NCBI GenBank assembly: GCA_024516035.1
Contig: CM044962.1
Coordinates: 4,340,131-4,404,130, forward strand
Source of the DNA: Bactericera cockerelli
Lineage: Eukaryota; Arthropoda; Insecta; Hemiptera; Triozidae
Reading direction: 5' to 3'
DNA length: 64,000 nucleotides
How positions within the stretch are numbered: position 1 is the first letter of the stretch; each line of letters opens with the position of its first letter. The notes below the pieces were generated by a model that ran no database searches, was not told where the DNA came from, and worked only from the letters and a program-made list of their open reading frames with translations. This document shows positions 29,747 through 39,860 of this stretch, piece after piece. The translations under genes and the position numbers were made by a program.

Positions 29747-29929
29747 GCAATAAGAATAATAATAATAAAATAACCCTTAACTGCATAGCGTATCTGCTAC
29801 ATCAACTTTATGTTATCTCTGGTGCTATCTGGGTGTTTAAAGTCTTTGATTGTGTTAACTATGTTATTATACCACTATTTTAGTGGGTAGCGCATAATTA
29901 CTGATAGATCATTTTTCTTTTTCTTACCG
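29747..29929. other. Spacer with a repeat K fragment
   Basis: Positions 29860-29912 (CTATGTTATTATACCACTAT TTTAGTGGGTAGCGCA) match the repeat K copies at 26300 and 3552. Otherwise AT-rich. Confidence 0.55.
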
Positions 29930-30067
29930 ACCCAAAGCGACGGTGTCTATAAGGCGGTGGAGTAGTAACCTAGAGGTTGGTGGTTCGAGTCCCGGTTTCA
30001 GCGTGGATTTAGCAAAGCGAGTTTGAGAAGTTGTGATATCACGATAGTGATTAACACAGATATGATA
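29930..30067 (+). mobile_element. tRNA-derived SINE, family B, full length
   Basis: GACCCAAAGCGACGGTGTCT ATAAGGCGG (eroded A box), TGGTGGTTCGAGTCCCGG (B box), CAGCGTGGATTTAGCAAAGC, TTGTGATATCACGATAGTGA, ending ACACAGATATGATA, then a T-run. Confidence 0.85.
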
Positions 30068-30837
30068 ACTTTTTTTTTTTTTTTTCTTCTATTTTATGTT
30101 TTTTTTCTATCTTATAACTCTCACATTATTTTAGTCAGGCTTTTAAAAAAAATTTGAATACGAGAAATAAATTCAATATTCATTTGTTTTTGTGATTTTC
30201 AATTTCGGAGCAAATCGCTTTCTTTCATGTCAGCGGTGTGTTCCTCCTTTTCTTCTTCTCTGTCACACACACTTCCGACTCCAGGCATTTCCTTCCTTTC
30301 TTTTTGTTAACCAATTTTTTATCAATGGCTTTATCCATCAGGCGTATTCAAAGATATCTTTTTTTTTACAATTTTTATAGATGTTTAACAGGGCTTAATT
30401 TGTGTACATGGAAAATGATTATAAATAAATTGTATTGATAAAAAAAAATGAAGAAGAAAAAGATATACACGACATCAGAGTCTCAAATCATTACGGAGGT
30501 TAATGGTTCGAAACCCAATCAGAAAGGTGTAATCTAGATACCTTGAGAAAAACCTCCATCGGTGTTAGAGATTTTAACCTCTAAGTTAAAAAGTTAACGA
30601 AAAAGGCGAGGAAATTCTTCTTCAGTACAATGACATAAAAGTATTACACTAGCTCATTCTGGGGGAAAAAATGAACTCCATGCTTCTTTCTCAACAATCC
30701 CGCCTGTCTCTTCCACTCTCTTTCAAAAGCTCTGAACTTTGCCAAAGCTTCACCTTTGTGACACTAGATTGCGCCAGTTGTTCACAGTCACCTCCGATGT
30801 TAATAAATAAAAATAATTATTATTACTTTAATTTATT
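30068..30837. other. AT-rich sequence, no gene seen
   Basis: T-rich. A B-box-like GGTTCGAAACCCAATC at 30506 is the only notable motif. Short frames at 30192-30438 show no domain. Confidence 0.45.
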
Positions 30838-31722
30838 TATCACTTCCGAGAAATTTCTAATATTAGAAATCGGAATTATTGTGTTCGTTTTGTAAAAAAA
30901 CGAATATTGTTTTGCTCCGATTTCAATTTTTTTCATATTTCTGGACGTTTCATAACCTCCTGAGCAACTCTGGTTTTGTGTCTGTCCGTCTGTCGGTTGA
31001 AAACATTCCATGTTCAGTAGCTTCTGAGATTTGGGCTTTCGGAAACTACCGATCCGAGCTTGGCGAAATTTTGTACACATATTATAGGAGATATTCTGTA
31101 GAGTGTAGATGGTCCCATTTAAAATTAATCAACTACGCACTAGCGGTTCTTGGTGATAGGCCTGACCACTAACTTTTTACTTACATTGTGCATATGTCTC
31201 GTGAACCGATTTTGATGAAATTTTGCATGTATACGCGTATTAGTATTTCAGATAGATCATTTATAATTATTTTTTAATAAATGTTGATTGAGTTCTGATA
31301 TGGAAACCCGAAATTTTGGACAAATAAGTCAAAAAACAAGGTCCACAATTTGCCGATACAGATTTTTTTGTAGAATATAGAATGTAGGAAAAACGGTATT
31401 CTATTCTACCAAATTTGAAGGAAATCGGTTGACCGGTTTTGGAGATACAAGTAGTGATCTACATAGTATAAAATCTCAGAATTTCAACGTGTTCACGAGG
31501 AAGTATTATTATTATAGTATAAGCTTTATTAGGTAGAACAAAAATATATACAGTGAAATACAATGAAATTATATAGAAAAATAAAATAGATTAAGCAAAG
31601 AAACAAGAACAAAAAGAGAAAGAAGCTAAAGTCCTACCTAAAGGGCGGGGTTATTGCCTGTGGCAATCTCTTCCACCTAACCCTTTATTGTGTCCAATAA
31701 CTGGCAGTGTATTTTTAATTTA
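30838..31722 (+). mobile_element. Hairpin-head repeat, family G, reverse copy with nested insertion
   Basis: Reverse-oriented third copy: head hairpin ACTTCCGAGAAATTTC-...-GAAATCGGAA (30841-30876), CTGTCCGTCTGTCGG, TTTTGATGAAATTTTGCATG. It reads to ACGAGGAAGTATT (31499-31511) and is then interrupted; the distal end TATTGTGTCCAATAACTGGC AGTG resumes at 31692. The interruption is a separate 3'-end element (31505-31692). Confidence 0.8.
31505..31692 (-). mobile_element. Non-LTR-type 3' end fragment nested in family G
   Basis: Read on minus: GGGTTAGGTGGAAGAGATTG then CCACAGGCAATAACCCCGCC, a T-rich stretch, and the end AATAAAGCTTATACTATAAT. A short ATT/TATT repeat at both junctions could be a target duplication. 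Relatives at 12641, 56609 and (tails only) 50330, 54935, 61790. Confidence 0.65.
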
Positions 31723-32086
31723 ATTTATATAACTTAGATAATATTCTGATTTTTTAAATTATCAATATTACATTCGAACCTGGATTTATGAGAACTCAAG
31801 ACCCCGGATTTTTTTCCTTCTAAAGAGGTCATTTTACCAAAAATGGCTAATAATACGATTACCTAGATATGTAGTTGCTTTGATTATAGGTAATTTCAGC
31901 ATGAAACTCGGTACTTACCAGTCTCTACCGCTCAAGAGAAGTCAAAACCTGAAAACAGAACAGAAGCAGCGAAAAATTCAGAAATTTTTCAAGAAAGCTA
32001 ACAGGAATTAGTAAAGAAAAAAAAAATAGTTCCCTCACATCAAAAACAGAATTCAAAATCTCTCCTCTCTATTTCTCCCCTATATA
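31723..32086. other. AT-rich spacer, nothing recognised
   Basis: GCATGAAACTCGGTACTTAC CAGTCTCTAC(C)GCTCA(A/G)GAGAAGTCA at 31909-31950 also occurs at 53846-53894, so this is part of another dispersed repeat. No gene. Confidence 0.55.
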
Positions 32087-32322
32087 CAGGGTGTCCCACC
32101 AAACTTGGACATCTCAAATTACTCGGCCCCTGAAAGAGTTTTTGAAAAATAAAAAATCCTAGGGTACATGGTCTAATGATGCGGTTTCAGTCATTAAATT
32201 TTTTTTTATACAGGGTGGTTCAAAAGTCAGAAATTGAGGTGTCAACTTTCGATTTTTAAATGGATTGACCTGAATTTTATTTGATAATTTTACTTTTAAA
32301 TGGTTTCTGAGTACTTTTTTAA

Positions 32323-32602
32323 CACGTTCGTTACCAAGCCAATTTTTTCAAGTTTTACGTAGGGACCAGGCGGTAAAGTCGCTGTTGCATCCTGGGGACC
32401 AAAATTTTTTTTGTTGCATATTTGGCATTGTATTTGTACAAGAATCGATCCTACATCTGTTCTAATACTAACAACCTACCTCAAAAAGGCCATATATGGA
32501 TGTCCGGTCCCTCGTTAAAAATTTGATAACAGCCACATGTGTGTTTTGGTCCTAAAGAAAAACACAAAAACATCCACATATGGCCGTTCGGTAACGACCG
32601 TG
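32323..32602. mobile_element. 280-bp piggyBac-like MITE with TTAA target duplication
   Basis: Flanked by TTAA at 32319-32322 and 32603-32606. Terminal inverted repeats CACGTTCGTTACC and GGTAACGACCGTG differ by one base. It has an internal inverted pair around GGCCATATATGGATGTCC and CATCCACATATGGCC. The opposite arm of the host palindrome has the same flanking sequence with a single TTAA (33789-33792) and no insert. TTAA targeting with precise duplication is characteristic of piggyBac-type transposition. Confidence 0.9.
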
Positions 32603-33788
32603 TTAAACAAAAATTTTACATACAGGGTGGTTTTTTTTCGACCAATTTTTTCTCTAAATCTCGAATAACTCAAGTTTGTTTAATTTTTTCGATAACAAGA
32701 ATAGAGAGTGTTTGTGTAATGAAAACACGCACTTTCAATTGGCATCAATTTTTTTTTATACAGGTTGTTTCACAAGTGAAATAATGATTTGATTTCTTTT
32801 AAAACTGAGTTTTTTTAATTTTTTATTTGGGATTAATAATTCTAACCTAATTTTACACATTTTTTGTTAGTCATATTGAAAAACAAAACTAAAGTGTTGT
32901 ACAGGGTGAGACATAATTTTTTTGTGACACCCTGTAGATGGGCAGTCAAAGAGACGTAAAATTAAATATAAAAACTAAATGTGCAAGAAAAACTTTGATT
33001 TTTAATGATATCAAAAAGTTATGGTGTTTTAACTAATATTGTCGCATGGACCACCCTGTAGATATTCTCTTAAACTATCATGTGGGTACTCGAGGTTGTA
33101 TAAAATTCAACGAAGACTTCGAATCGTGGGGAAAAACAATTAAAAAACACGAATTTTGAAGCCATTTTCAATTTGGTCTACACACTGAATGATTTTAAAA
33201 CTAGAAATAAAAAGTAGGTAGGTGTAGACACAAAATTGAAAATGGCTTTTTGAATTCATTTTTTTCTTTCAGATTTGGACTCCTCGTTGAATTTCAGACA
33301 ACTTCGACTACCCATATGATGTTTTAAGAAAATATCTACAGGTTGTCCATGTGAAAATATTAGTTTAAACACCATAACTTTTTTATATAATTAAAAATCG
33401 AAGTTTTTCTTGCACATTTAGTCTTTCTATTTAATTTTATGTCTCTTTGACTGCCCATATACAGGGTGTTACAAAAAAATTATGTCTTACCCTGTACAAC
33501 ACTTTAGTTTTGTTTTTCGATATGACTAATAAAAAATGTGTAAAATTAGGTTAGAATTATTAATCCCAAATAAAAAATCAAAAAAACTCAGTTTTTAAAA
33601 AAATCAAGTCATTATTTCACTTGTGAACCACCCTGTATAAAAAAATTTGATGCCAATTGAAAGTGCGTGTTTTCATTACACAAACACTCTTTATTCTTGT
33701 TATCGAAAAAATTAAACAAACTTGAGTTATTCGAGATTTAGAAAAAAAATTGGTCGAAAAAAAACCACCCTGTATGTAAAATTTTTGT

Positions 33789-33792
33789 TTAA
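33789..33792. other. Empty TTAA target site in the sister arm
   Basis: The right arm reads, in reverse, GAGTACTTTTTTAAACAAAA, exactly the left-arm flanks joined at one TTAA. Confidence 0.85.
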
Positions 33793-34699
33793 AAAAGTAC
33801 TCAGGAATCATTTAAAAGTAAAATTATCAAATAAAATTCAGGTCGATCCATTTAAAAATCGAAAGTTGACACCTCAATTTCTGACTTTTGAACCACCCTG
33901 TATAAAATTCATGACTGAAACCGCATAACTAGACCATGTACCCTAGGATTTTTTATTTTGCAAAAACTCTTTCAGGGGCCGAGTAATTTGAGGTGTCCAA
34001 GTTTGGTGGGACACCCTGTATATACAGGGTGGACCAAAAAAACGTTTACACCCGTTAATGGTAGATTACTGACGACATTTCTAGGACGGATCTGCAATCC
34101 GTTTTTTCGGATTCGCCTTTATAACTGCACAAAGTGATTTTTTGCGACTCTCTGAAAAAGTCCGACTTTGGCTTATTCTTCAGGTCAGAACTTTTTTCCT
34201 GTTTAAGATGAGTTGATTCTGAACATTTCTGCAGAAAGCCAACAAAATTTCGATGTTTCTAGCTACACTACTTTGTTTTTTACGGTTTGGTTTGGCATCT
34301 TTTTTGACACCTGAATAGAAAAAAAATTCTCATGTAAATTTTTTACACTTTGAAACACTCAAGATTTGCCCGAGCAAATTTTGGCACAGACATGGGCAAG
34401 TTTGATAAAAGTTGGCGGCCAACCCAAGGATGCTGAAAAACAATTTTACGATTTTTTATCACGTGATCTTCTGGGTAAACAAACCAGGTAAGTCTCAAAA
34501 AATGATGTTCAAAATCTTAAAAGTGTTGACCGTGTAGGGTCGTCTTGTACTCAAAGAGTAATTAGCTATTTATGTCTGATAATTATTTTCCTTGGAATTA
34601 ATTAAAGGCCAGTCAAATGAATGATTGTTTGTTTCTCGATGATAGTTTTCAAGCATATTTTTCTGCATTCTATGAAATATTATCTTTAAACTTCTTGAG

Positions 34700-34957
34700 T
34701 TTTTTTAGTACAAGTTACATTATTATAATCCGGATGCTAAAATGGCAGATACGCATTTAGCATTTGGAGTTGCCAACAGGAACATTTGGAATCACGTGAA
34801 AAACATAGTTTACGAAATCTGGTAGCAAGAATCCTGTTGGTATTCGATGACCTGACAGAAAAACCTGGAATCTTCCGCAACATTCGACGGAACATGATGA
34901 AGAGGTTCAACCTTTGCATCCAGGAAGGTGGACGCCACTTACAACAGTTCCTCTAAG
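34700..34957 (+). pseudogene. Mariner/Tc1-type transposase C-terminal remnant
   Basis: Two plus-strand frames joined by a one-base shift near 34818 give NRNIWNHVKNIVYE and then NLVARIL, EKPGIFRNIRRNM and CIQEGGRHLQQFL followed by a stop at 34955-34957. The pattern W..(V/L)K..VY, LVARI, PGIF..(V/I)R..., C....GGRHF(or L) near the C-terminus is characteristic of arthropod mariner/Tc1 transposases. The catalytic DDE/D region and DNA-binding domain are absent upstream. The element is therefore dead but once encoded its own transposase, or acquired this piece. The minus frame 34737-34919 is its antisense shadow. Confidence 0.7.
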
Positions 34958-34967
34958 GGAATTGAGA

Positions 34968-34970
<3 letters not shown>

Positions 34971-35030
<60 letters not shown>

Positions 35031-35062
35031 CAAAGAGCGAAAGAGAGAGAGAGAGAAAGGCA
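34971..35062 (+). repeat. (GA)n microsatellite
   Basis: Pure (GA)n 34974-35029, then degenerate to about 35062. Confidence 0.95.
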
Positions 35063-35119
35063 AGAAGGTAGAGGGTTTCAAAAAATTGTGTGAGGAGAAT
35101 CCATAGTGTGTACTATGGC

Positions 35120-35240
35120 TAAATAAAAAATGGCAACAGTCTTTTTTATTTTGTAGTCATGAATTTTTTGCTGGCTCTGGCGTTCGGACTGGGTGGACTA
35201 GCTTACCACTGAGCTAATCGTGCGCGTCTAATCGTTTCTC
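35120..35240 (-). mobile_element. SINE fragment, family F head
   Basis: Minus strand: GACGCGCACGATTAGCTCAG TGGTAAGCTAG, a tRNA-like A-box region matching 61072-61115 and 52440-52515. The remainder is lost. Confidence 0.55.
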
Positions 35241-35739
35241 ATTGAACATACTAACACAAAATGTTTTTTTAAATACCTTTTTGTTTATATCAAAATAGTA
35301 TAAAACATAATAGAGACTGCAAAAGTTTATTAATTTTACAAAATATTATCTTGTTTTGTCAAGGCTTCTATTAAGAGTTGGCAATCGGTAAATATTTGTT
35401 ATTTAATTAGTATTGTTTATGATAGAAGAACCTATCTACCTACATATTTACCTGGATTTATTTCATAAACTCTATTTTCGTTTGGAAAATTCGCTAGTTT
35501 TTTTTTTCTCTCGTAGGGAAGCATTAGAAAAACCATCCTTACATTATCAAAGCAGTCTCTCAGGGGCTTACATGAATAATAATTATGTGTATTATGATAC
35601 CAATAGTATCTGATATAACTCAATTTTCAGATGGTATTACCTACCCCCAAAAAATCATAAGTTGTTGGTGTTACAACAGGTCAGATACAGGTATGAATAA
35701 AATATTCCATCAGATTTTTTTGATAATTAAAATAATATG

Positions 35740-35800
35740 GACCGCCGAGAATTGAACCTCGGCCATGCGACTAACACTATTAGCACTACCACAACTAGCT
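35740..35800 (-). repeat. tRNA-like sequence
   Basis: Plus strand GAGAATTGAACCTCGGCCAT followed by TAGCACTACCACAACTAGC resembles an inverted tRNA (B box GAGGTTCAATTC, A-box region TAGTTGTGG). No acceptor stem; probably SINE-derived. Confidence 0.4.
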
Positions 35801-36458
35801 AACACCACTGTTAATCTGAGAAGCACGAAATTTATCATTTGAATTTTCCTAAACTGGCTGATGAAGGCATGTGAGACCGCGGTATTCAAAAAAAGCAATG
35901 TAAACAATTTTTGTAAACAATACAAGACGCCCTTACACAGTCTACAGGTAGAAAACTCTTAGGATTTTTGAAGAGTTTTTGGCAAACATCTAATAATTTT
36001 TCTCAGAAGATCACGTGATAAAAAATCGTAAAATTATTTTTTAGCATCCTCGGGGCGGCCGCCAACTTTTATCAAACTTGCCCATGTCTGTGCCAAAATT
36101 TGTTCGGACAGATGTCAAGTGTTTTATTTAGTAAAAAAGTTTTTTTTGGTTGTTTTTTTTCTGTTCAGGTGTAAAAAAATATGACAAACCAAATCGTAAA
36201 AAACAAAGTAGTGTAGCTAGAAACATCGAAATTTTGTTGGCTTTCTGCAAAATTGTTCAGAATCAACTCATCTTAAACAGGAAAAAAGTACTGACCTGAA
36301 GAATAAGCCAAAGTCGGACTTTTTCGGAAAGTTGCAAAAAATCACTTTGTGCAGTTACGAAGGCGAATCCGAAAAAACGGATTGCAGATCCGGCCTGGAA
36401 ATGTCGTCAGTAATCTACCATTAACGGGTGTAAACGTTTTTTTGGTCCACCCTGTATG

Positions 36459-36781
36459 TACAGTATGTTTCAGAAAAGGTGGCCACCCCCTCGTAACTTT
36501 TGAACGCGACGGAATTTTTCAATTCTGTAAAGTCCTAAGTATAGGAAGTGCCCTATGGCCCATCCTGTGGTTATATTTATTTTTGGCCCCGGTTGGCCCT
36601 TCCGGCATTTAGGCCATATTTTTTAATTTTTCTCGCGAATTTTAAATGGAATGCTATATTTTTTATTCCTGTTAATTAAAGTCCAAATTAGGCTGAGTAT
36701 AATGAGCTTTTAAAATTTTCAAAAACCTTATCAGGGGCGGAGCTAGGAGGGTGCAAGGTTCAAAACTGTTACACGCTGTAT
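36459..36781. mobile_element. Candidate 0.3-kb MITE (C)
   Basis: Starts TACAGTATGTTTCAGAAAAG and ends with the reverse complement of TACAGCGTGTAACAG, a partial terminal inverted repeat. It starts within four bases of the end of element B. The interior has GGCCCCGGTTGGCCCTTCC and no coding capacity. Weaker than A and B. Confidence 0.45.
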
Positions 36782-37480
36782 TTCAGCGTTAGTTGGATTT
36801 TTTAGTACTTTTTTTATTTTCATAGGTTCAAAATATTGTTTTACACCATATGAAATCAAAAAATATTCTTGTTTACATCTAATCAGGGTCATGGTAAGGT
36901 TTTTGTAAAAGTACTTTTTTTCTTAAGTCAATTTTTCCGTAAACTAATGGTGTTTTCGAAATTGGCATTTTTAGAGGTGAAAGTCTGCAATGACATATAT
37001 TCTTTATGCTTGAAATTGAAAGAAAACTTAACGGAGAAGCGAGTAAGATCATAAAAAGAGCCATTCAACCTGCTAGTTTTTTCACGACAGTGTCCGGTAA
37101 AGTGGGTGAATTTCGAAATTATTGGATTTTTTTGTTGAGGAATCACAATTGGCATAGAAAATAAATAATACCTAATGAGGGAATAATACTTCAATAAACA
37201 TAACTAAATGCGAATATAAATGAAGATTATTGCTTCTAAATCAGTGCCGGATATATTTTTTTTTTTTCTCTCTCTCTTCTCCCCTTTAAAATAATTAAAT
37301 TGGTTTAATTTTCACCCTCAAGAGTTTGATACTTGACCTGGTATTTTTTTCTCTCTTAAATTTCGAGATAATTAGATTTTGTTGTTGAGAAAACACAATT
37401 TTTTTGAAACAAAAGAAAATTAGTTTTTCCATAAGAAAATTAGAACCTCCGGGTCAGCAACCAATGCTCTTTACCACTGG
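36782..37480. other. AT-rich sequence, no gene seen
   Basis: AT-rich unique sequence; frames at 36869-37194 lack known domains. Confidence 0.45.
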
Positions 37481-37484
37481 AGTT

Positions 37485-37545
37485 TAGTTTGTAGGAGAGA
37501 GATCCACTGAGGTCGATTCAAGCTCTCTCCTAAAAACTAAACTCT
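37485..37545. repeat. Short hairpin
   Basis: AGTTTGTAGGAGAGAG pairs with CTCTCTCCTAAAAACT around a ~25-nt loop containing CACTGAGGTCGATTC, a family B SINE-like phrase. Confidence 0.5.
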
Positions 37546-37700
37546 CCCATTTCGCGCTCTCAAAATCTCCCTCCCTCTCTTTAACTCCCTATTTCAAACT
37601 ACAAGTAAACTTTCCCGTCCCTCCTAATCACCGCAGTCCCTCCTAATCCTCCCCCTCCCTCCTAATCCTCTCCCATCAGAAAGTTTCACTCTCAGAACCC
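37546..37700 (+). repeat. C/T-rich low complexity
   Basis: Degenerate CCCTCCTAATC repeats between about 37615 and 37675. Confidence 0.7.
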
Positions 37701-37779
37701 GTGCAGAGCGCTCTTCTGTTTGAATAATGTAATTAAAAGGGACAGAGTCGAGTCCCTTACCCCTTTCTTTATCCGCGTG

Positions 37780-38015
37780 TTTGAGGGACATGCCTCAGCG
37801 TCCCTCGTGTTGACCCAGCACCTACTTGGGAAGTACAGTGTCACTTCTCGCTCATCAGAGGGGAGGCATACTACGGGATGGGCAGGCTAGATTTTTTTCA
37901 AGATGAGTGTTTCACAGCCTTTTTTTTAACACAGACCACAAGAGTATACAGTAGGTCCTGTTTCATGGCTATTAAATAAAAAAGGCTGTGAAACACTCAT
38001 CTTGAAAAAAAAACC
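37780..38015 (+). mobile_element. SINE family F body and tail with inverted duplication of its end
   Basis: CTCGTGTTGACCCAGCACCT, CAGAGGGGAGGCATACTACG, CCTGTTTCATGGC and GGCTGTGAAACACTCATCTT match 52225-52400 in reverse. In the middle (37893-37922) an extra inverted copy of the tail (CAAGATGAGTGTTTCACAGCC) is inserted, so the segment folds into a ~30-bp stem with 37980-38012. Confidence 0.7.
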
Positions 38016-38654
38016 ATTTTATTTTGGAAAAAATGACCTAAGAGGTGTTAAGAATGCATAATTTTTTTTTAATAAATAAACAGACGATGTAGACATTAAA
38101 AAAACGAGCACAATTTTGGAAGTAAAAACTATGCATTTTAAACCACTTCCTCATCCTAATTTGCAAGTAAAACCGATTTCCAAAATATTTATGTTAAATA
38201 AAGTTTTTCGAGACACGCATTAAATTACAGCATAGTGATTACAATAATGATGGGTTGAAATAAATCTTAACAGTGCAACAGGCAACACAGCAGCACCGTT
38301 CACGAGTTATACCTCACATGAAAGAAAAACCATATTAACCAGAACCGTTTAGGTTTCAAGAGCGAAATCCATTAGCATGATGCGATCAAAGGATTACGGT
38401 CGATGGTAAAGAAATTTTACGCAAGAAAAAGGAAAAGAAAGAAAGCTTTCGCCAGCTTTCACAAGCTCAAAGCTCAACAGGTAGCTGGGTTTTCGCATTT
38501 TCAATTTTCATCAAAAGAAATTAATTTGAAAGTGGTCGTCGAATCGTGAACTTTTCTTTTCTACGTACGTAAACATACAGATTTACAAAGAATTAAATGA
38601 ATTTTCTAGGAAAAAACATCCAGATATTAAACTTAATATAAAAATAATATTTAC
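38016..38654. other. AT-rich sequence, no gene seen
   Basis: Contains CAGCACCGTTCACGAGTTAT at 38291, a phrase like those in the family G repeats. Otherwise nothing recognised. Confidence 0.4.
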
Positions 38655-38815
38655 TGTCGTCGTTCTGTCGCTGAAGTTAAGCAACGTCCAGCGAGGCTAG
38701 AACGTGGCTATGTGTGAACATTTAAAATTTGAATCCTTGTGTTTCTCGATATTCCCGGACCCACTCAGGCTGAATGAGGCTGATATGAGTAGCTGATTTG
38801 TGAGTTAACTTTAAT
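38655..38815 (+). mobile_element. 5S rRNA-derived SINE, copy 4
   Basis: GTCGCTGAAGTTAAGCAACG then GCGAGGCTAGAACGTGGC: 5S A-box block kept and C box eroded. The tail GATATTCCCGGACCCACTCA GGCTG parallels 4088-4112 of copy 1. This and copy 1 define a shared body downstream of the 5S head. Confidence 0.75.
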
Positions 38816-38821
38816 AATAAT

Positions 38822-38905
38822 AACACTCTTTAGTGGAAGGAAGGTAACCACCAGGCGAGGTTAATGCTCAAAGCATTTTCTACCATCTAACCCTCGAATT
38901 GAACA
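38822..38905 (-). mobile_element. SINE fragment, family D 3' part
   Basis: ACTCTTTAGTGGAAGGAAGG TAACCACCAGGCGAGGTTAA to CTACCATCTAACCCTCG is the reverse complement of 60020-60092. Confidence 0.65.
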
Positions 38906-38934
38906 GGGATGGACCATCGAAAAATCTACCAAAA

Positions 38935-38986
38935 AAAACTCTCATCTCTTCTCCTCTCTATTCTCTTCTCCTCGTGTCTCTCTTCT

Positions 38987-39021
<35 letters not shown>

Positions 39022-39165
39022 TCTCTCTCTTCTCTTCTCTATCTCTTCTCTTCTCTCTCTCTTCTCTCTCTCTCTCTTCTCTCTCTCTCTCTTCTCTTCT
39101 CTCCTCTCTCTCTTCTCTCCTCTCTCTCTTCTCTCCTCTCTCTTTTTCTATATTCCACTCCCTCC
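38935..39165 (+). repeat. (CT)n-rich block
   Basis: CTCTCTTCTCTCTCTC repeats; long frames are compositional. Confidence 0.9.
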
Positions 39166-39279
39166 TTTCTAACTTCTGTTCCCAGGCAAACGCTTGCGTC
39201 CGGGACTAATGTCAATAAGAATTTACACAACTTTCGTGCAAAACTTTCCAACATTACTGCAGATGCGAAAATGATAGTA

Positions 39280-39348
<69 letters not shown>

Positions 39349-39860
39349 AAAAGAGAGGGAGATGGAATAGGTGAAGGAGAGAGAGGATAGGAGAGAAAGA
39401 GAAAAAGAAAAAGTGAGGCAGAGAAGGAGAGGGAGAGTGAAAAGGAGAAGTATAGTTCTCAAGAAAGATAAAATGAAGGATAGATCATAATGGTTTTGAA
39501 GGAGGCAGAAGGTACCTAATTAATAAGAAATAAATACGGAAGTGAGAAGTGAAGGAGGGACTGAGGGAGTGAGGGAGGGAAGGAGGGAAGGAAGGAGGGA
39601 GAGAGAGAGAGAGAGGGGAGGAAGGAGAAGTAAGAGAAAGAAAGAGGGAAAGAGAGAGAGATAATTTAGAAGGAGATAAACTGTGAATACAATAAATAAT
39701 AGTAAGAGAAGAGGGAGATATAGACATAAGTAGAAAGAGAAAGGGAAAAGAAAGACAAAGAAAGCAAACATGAGAATAAGAAAAAAGAAAACAAAATAGC
39801 TAAAGAAGAAAAATAGCTAAAGAAAAAAAGAGAACGTGTGGAAAAGATGAATAGCGAAAA
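39280..39860 (+). repeat. (GA)n and GA-rich block
   Basis: Pure (GA)n at 39283-39338, then purine-rich sequence with GGGAGGGAAGGAGGG at 39560-39620, grading into the 62-bp array. Confidence 0.85.

Larger units (their letters stand above)
32087..34018. mobile_element. 1.9-kb palindromic TA-flanked element (A)
   Basis: Ends are CAGGGTGTCCCACCAAAC and its reverse complement, with TA on both sides. The arms (32087-33185 and 33221-34018) pair along their whole length around a ~35-nt loop, except that the left arm carries an extra 284 bp (MITE plus TTAA). The motif (T)ACAGGGTG or a one-base variant recurs inside the left arm at about 32212, 32622, 32758 and 32901, each facing outward, with mirror images in the right arm. 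The CAGGGTG terminus and TA flank match the mariner superfamily. No transposase frame is present. Confidence 0.85.
34025..36454. mobile_element. Mariner-like element (B) with ~450-bp terminal inverted repeats
   Basis: Left terminal repeat 34025-34474 begins CAGGGTGGACCAAAAAAACG; right repeat 36003-36454 is its reverse complement with scattered differences. TA flanks both ends. The 1.5-kb interior contains a decayed transposase C-terminus (34700-34957), a (GA)n run, tRNA-like fragments at 35193-35235 and 35740-35800, and AT-rich sequence. It begins six bases after element A ends (TATATA between them). Confidence 0.8.
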
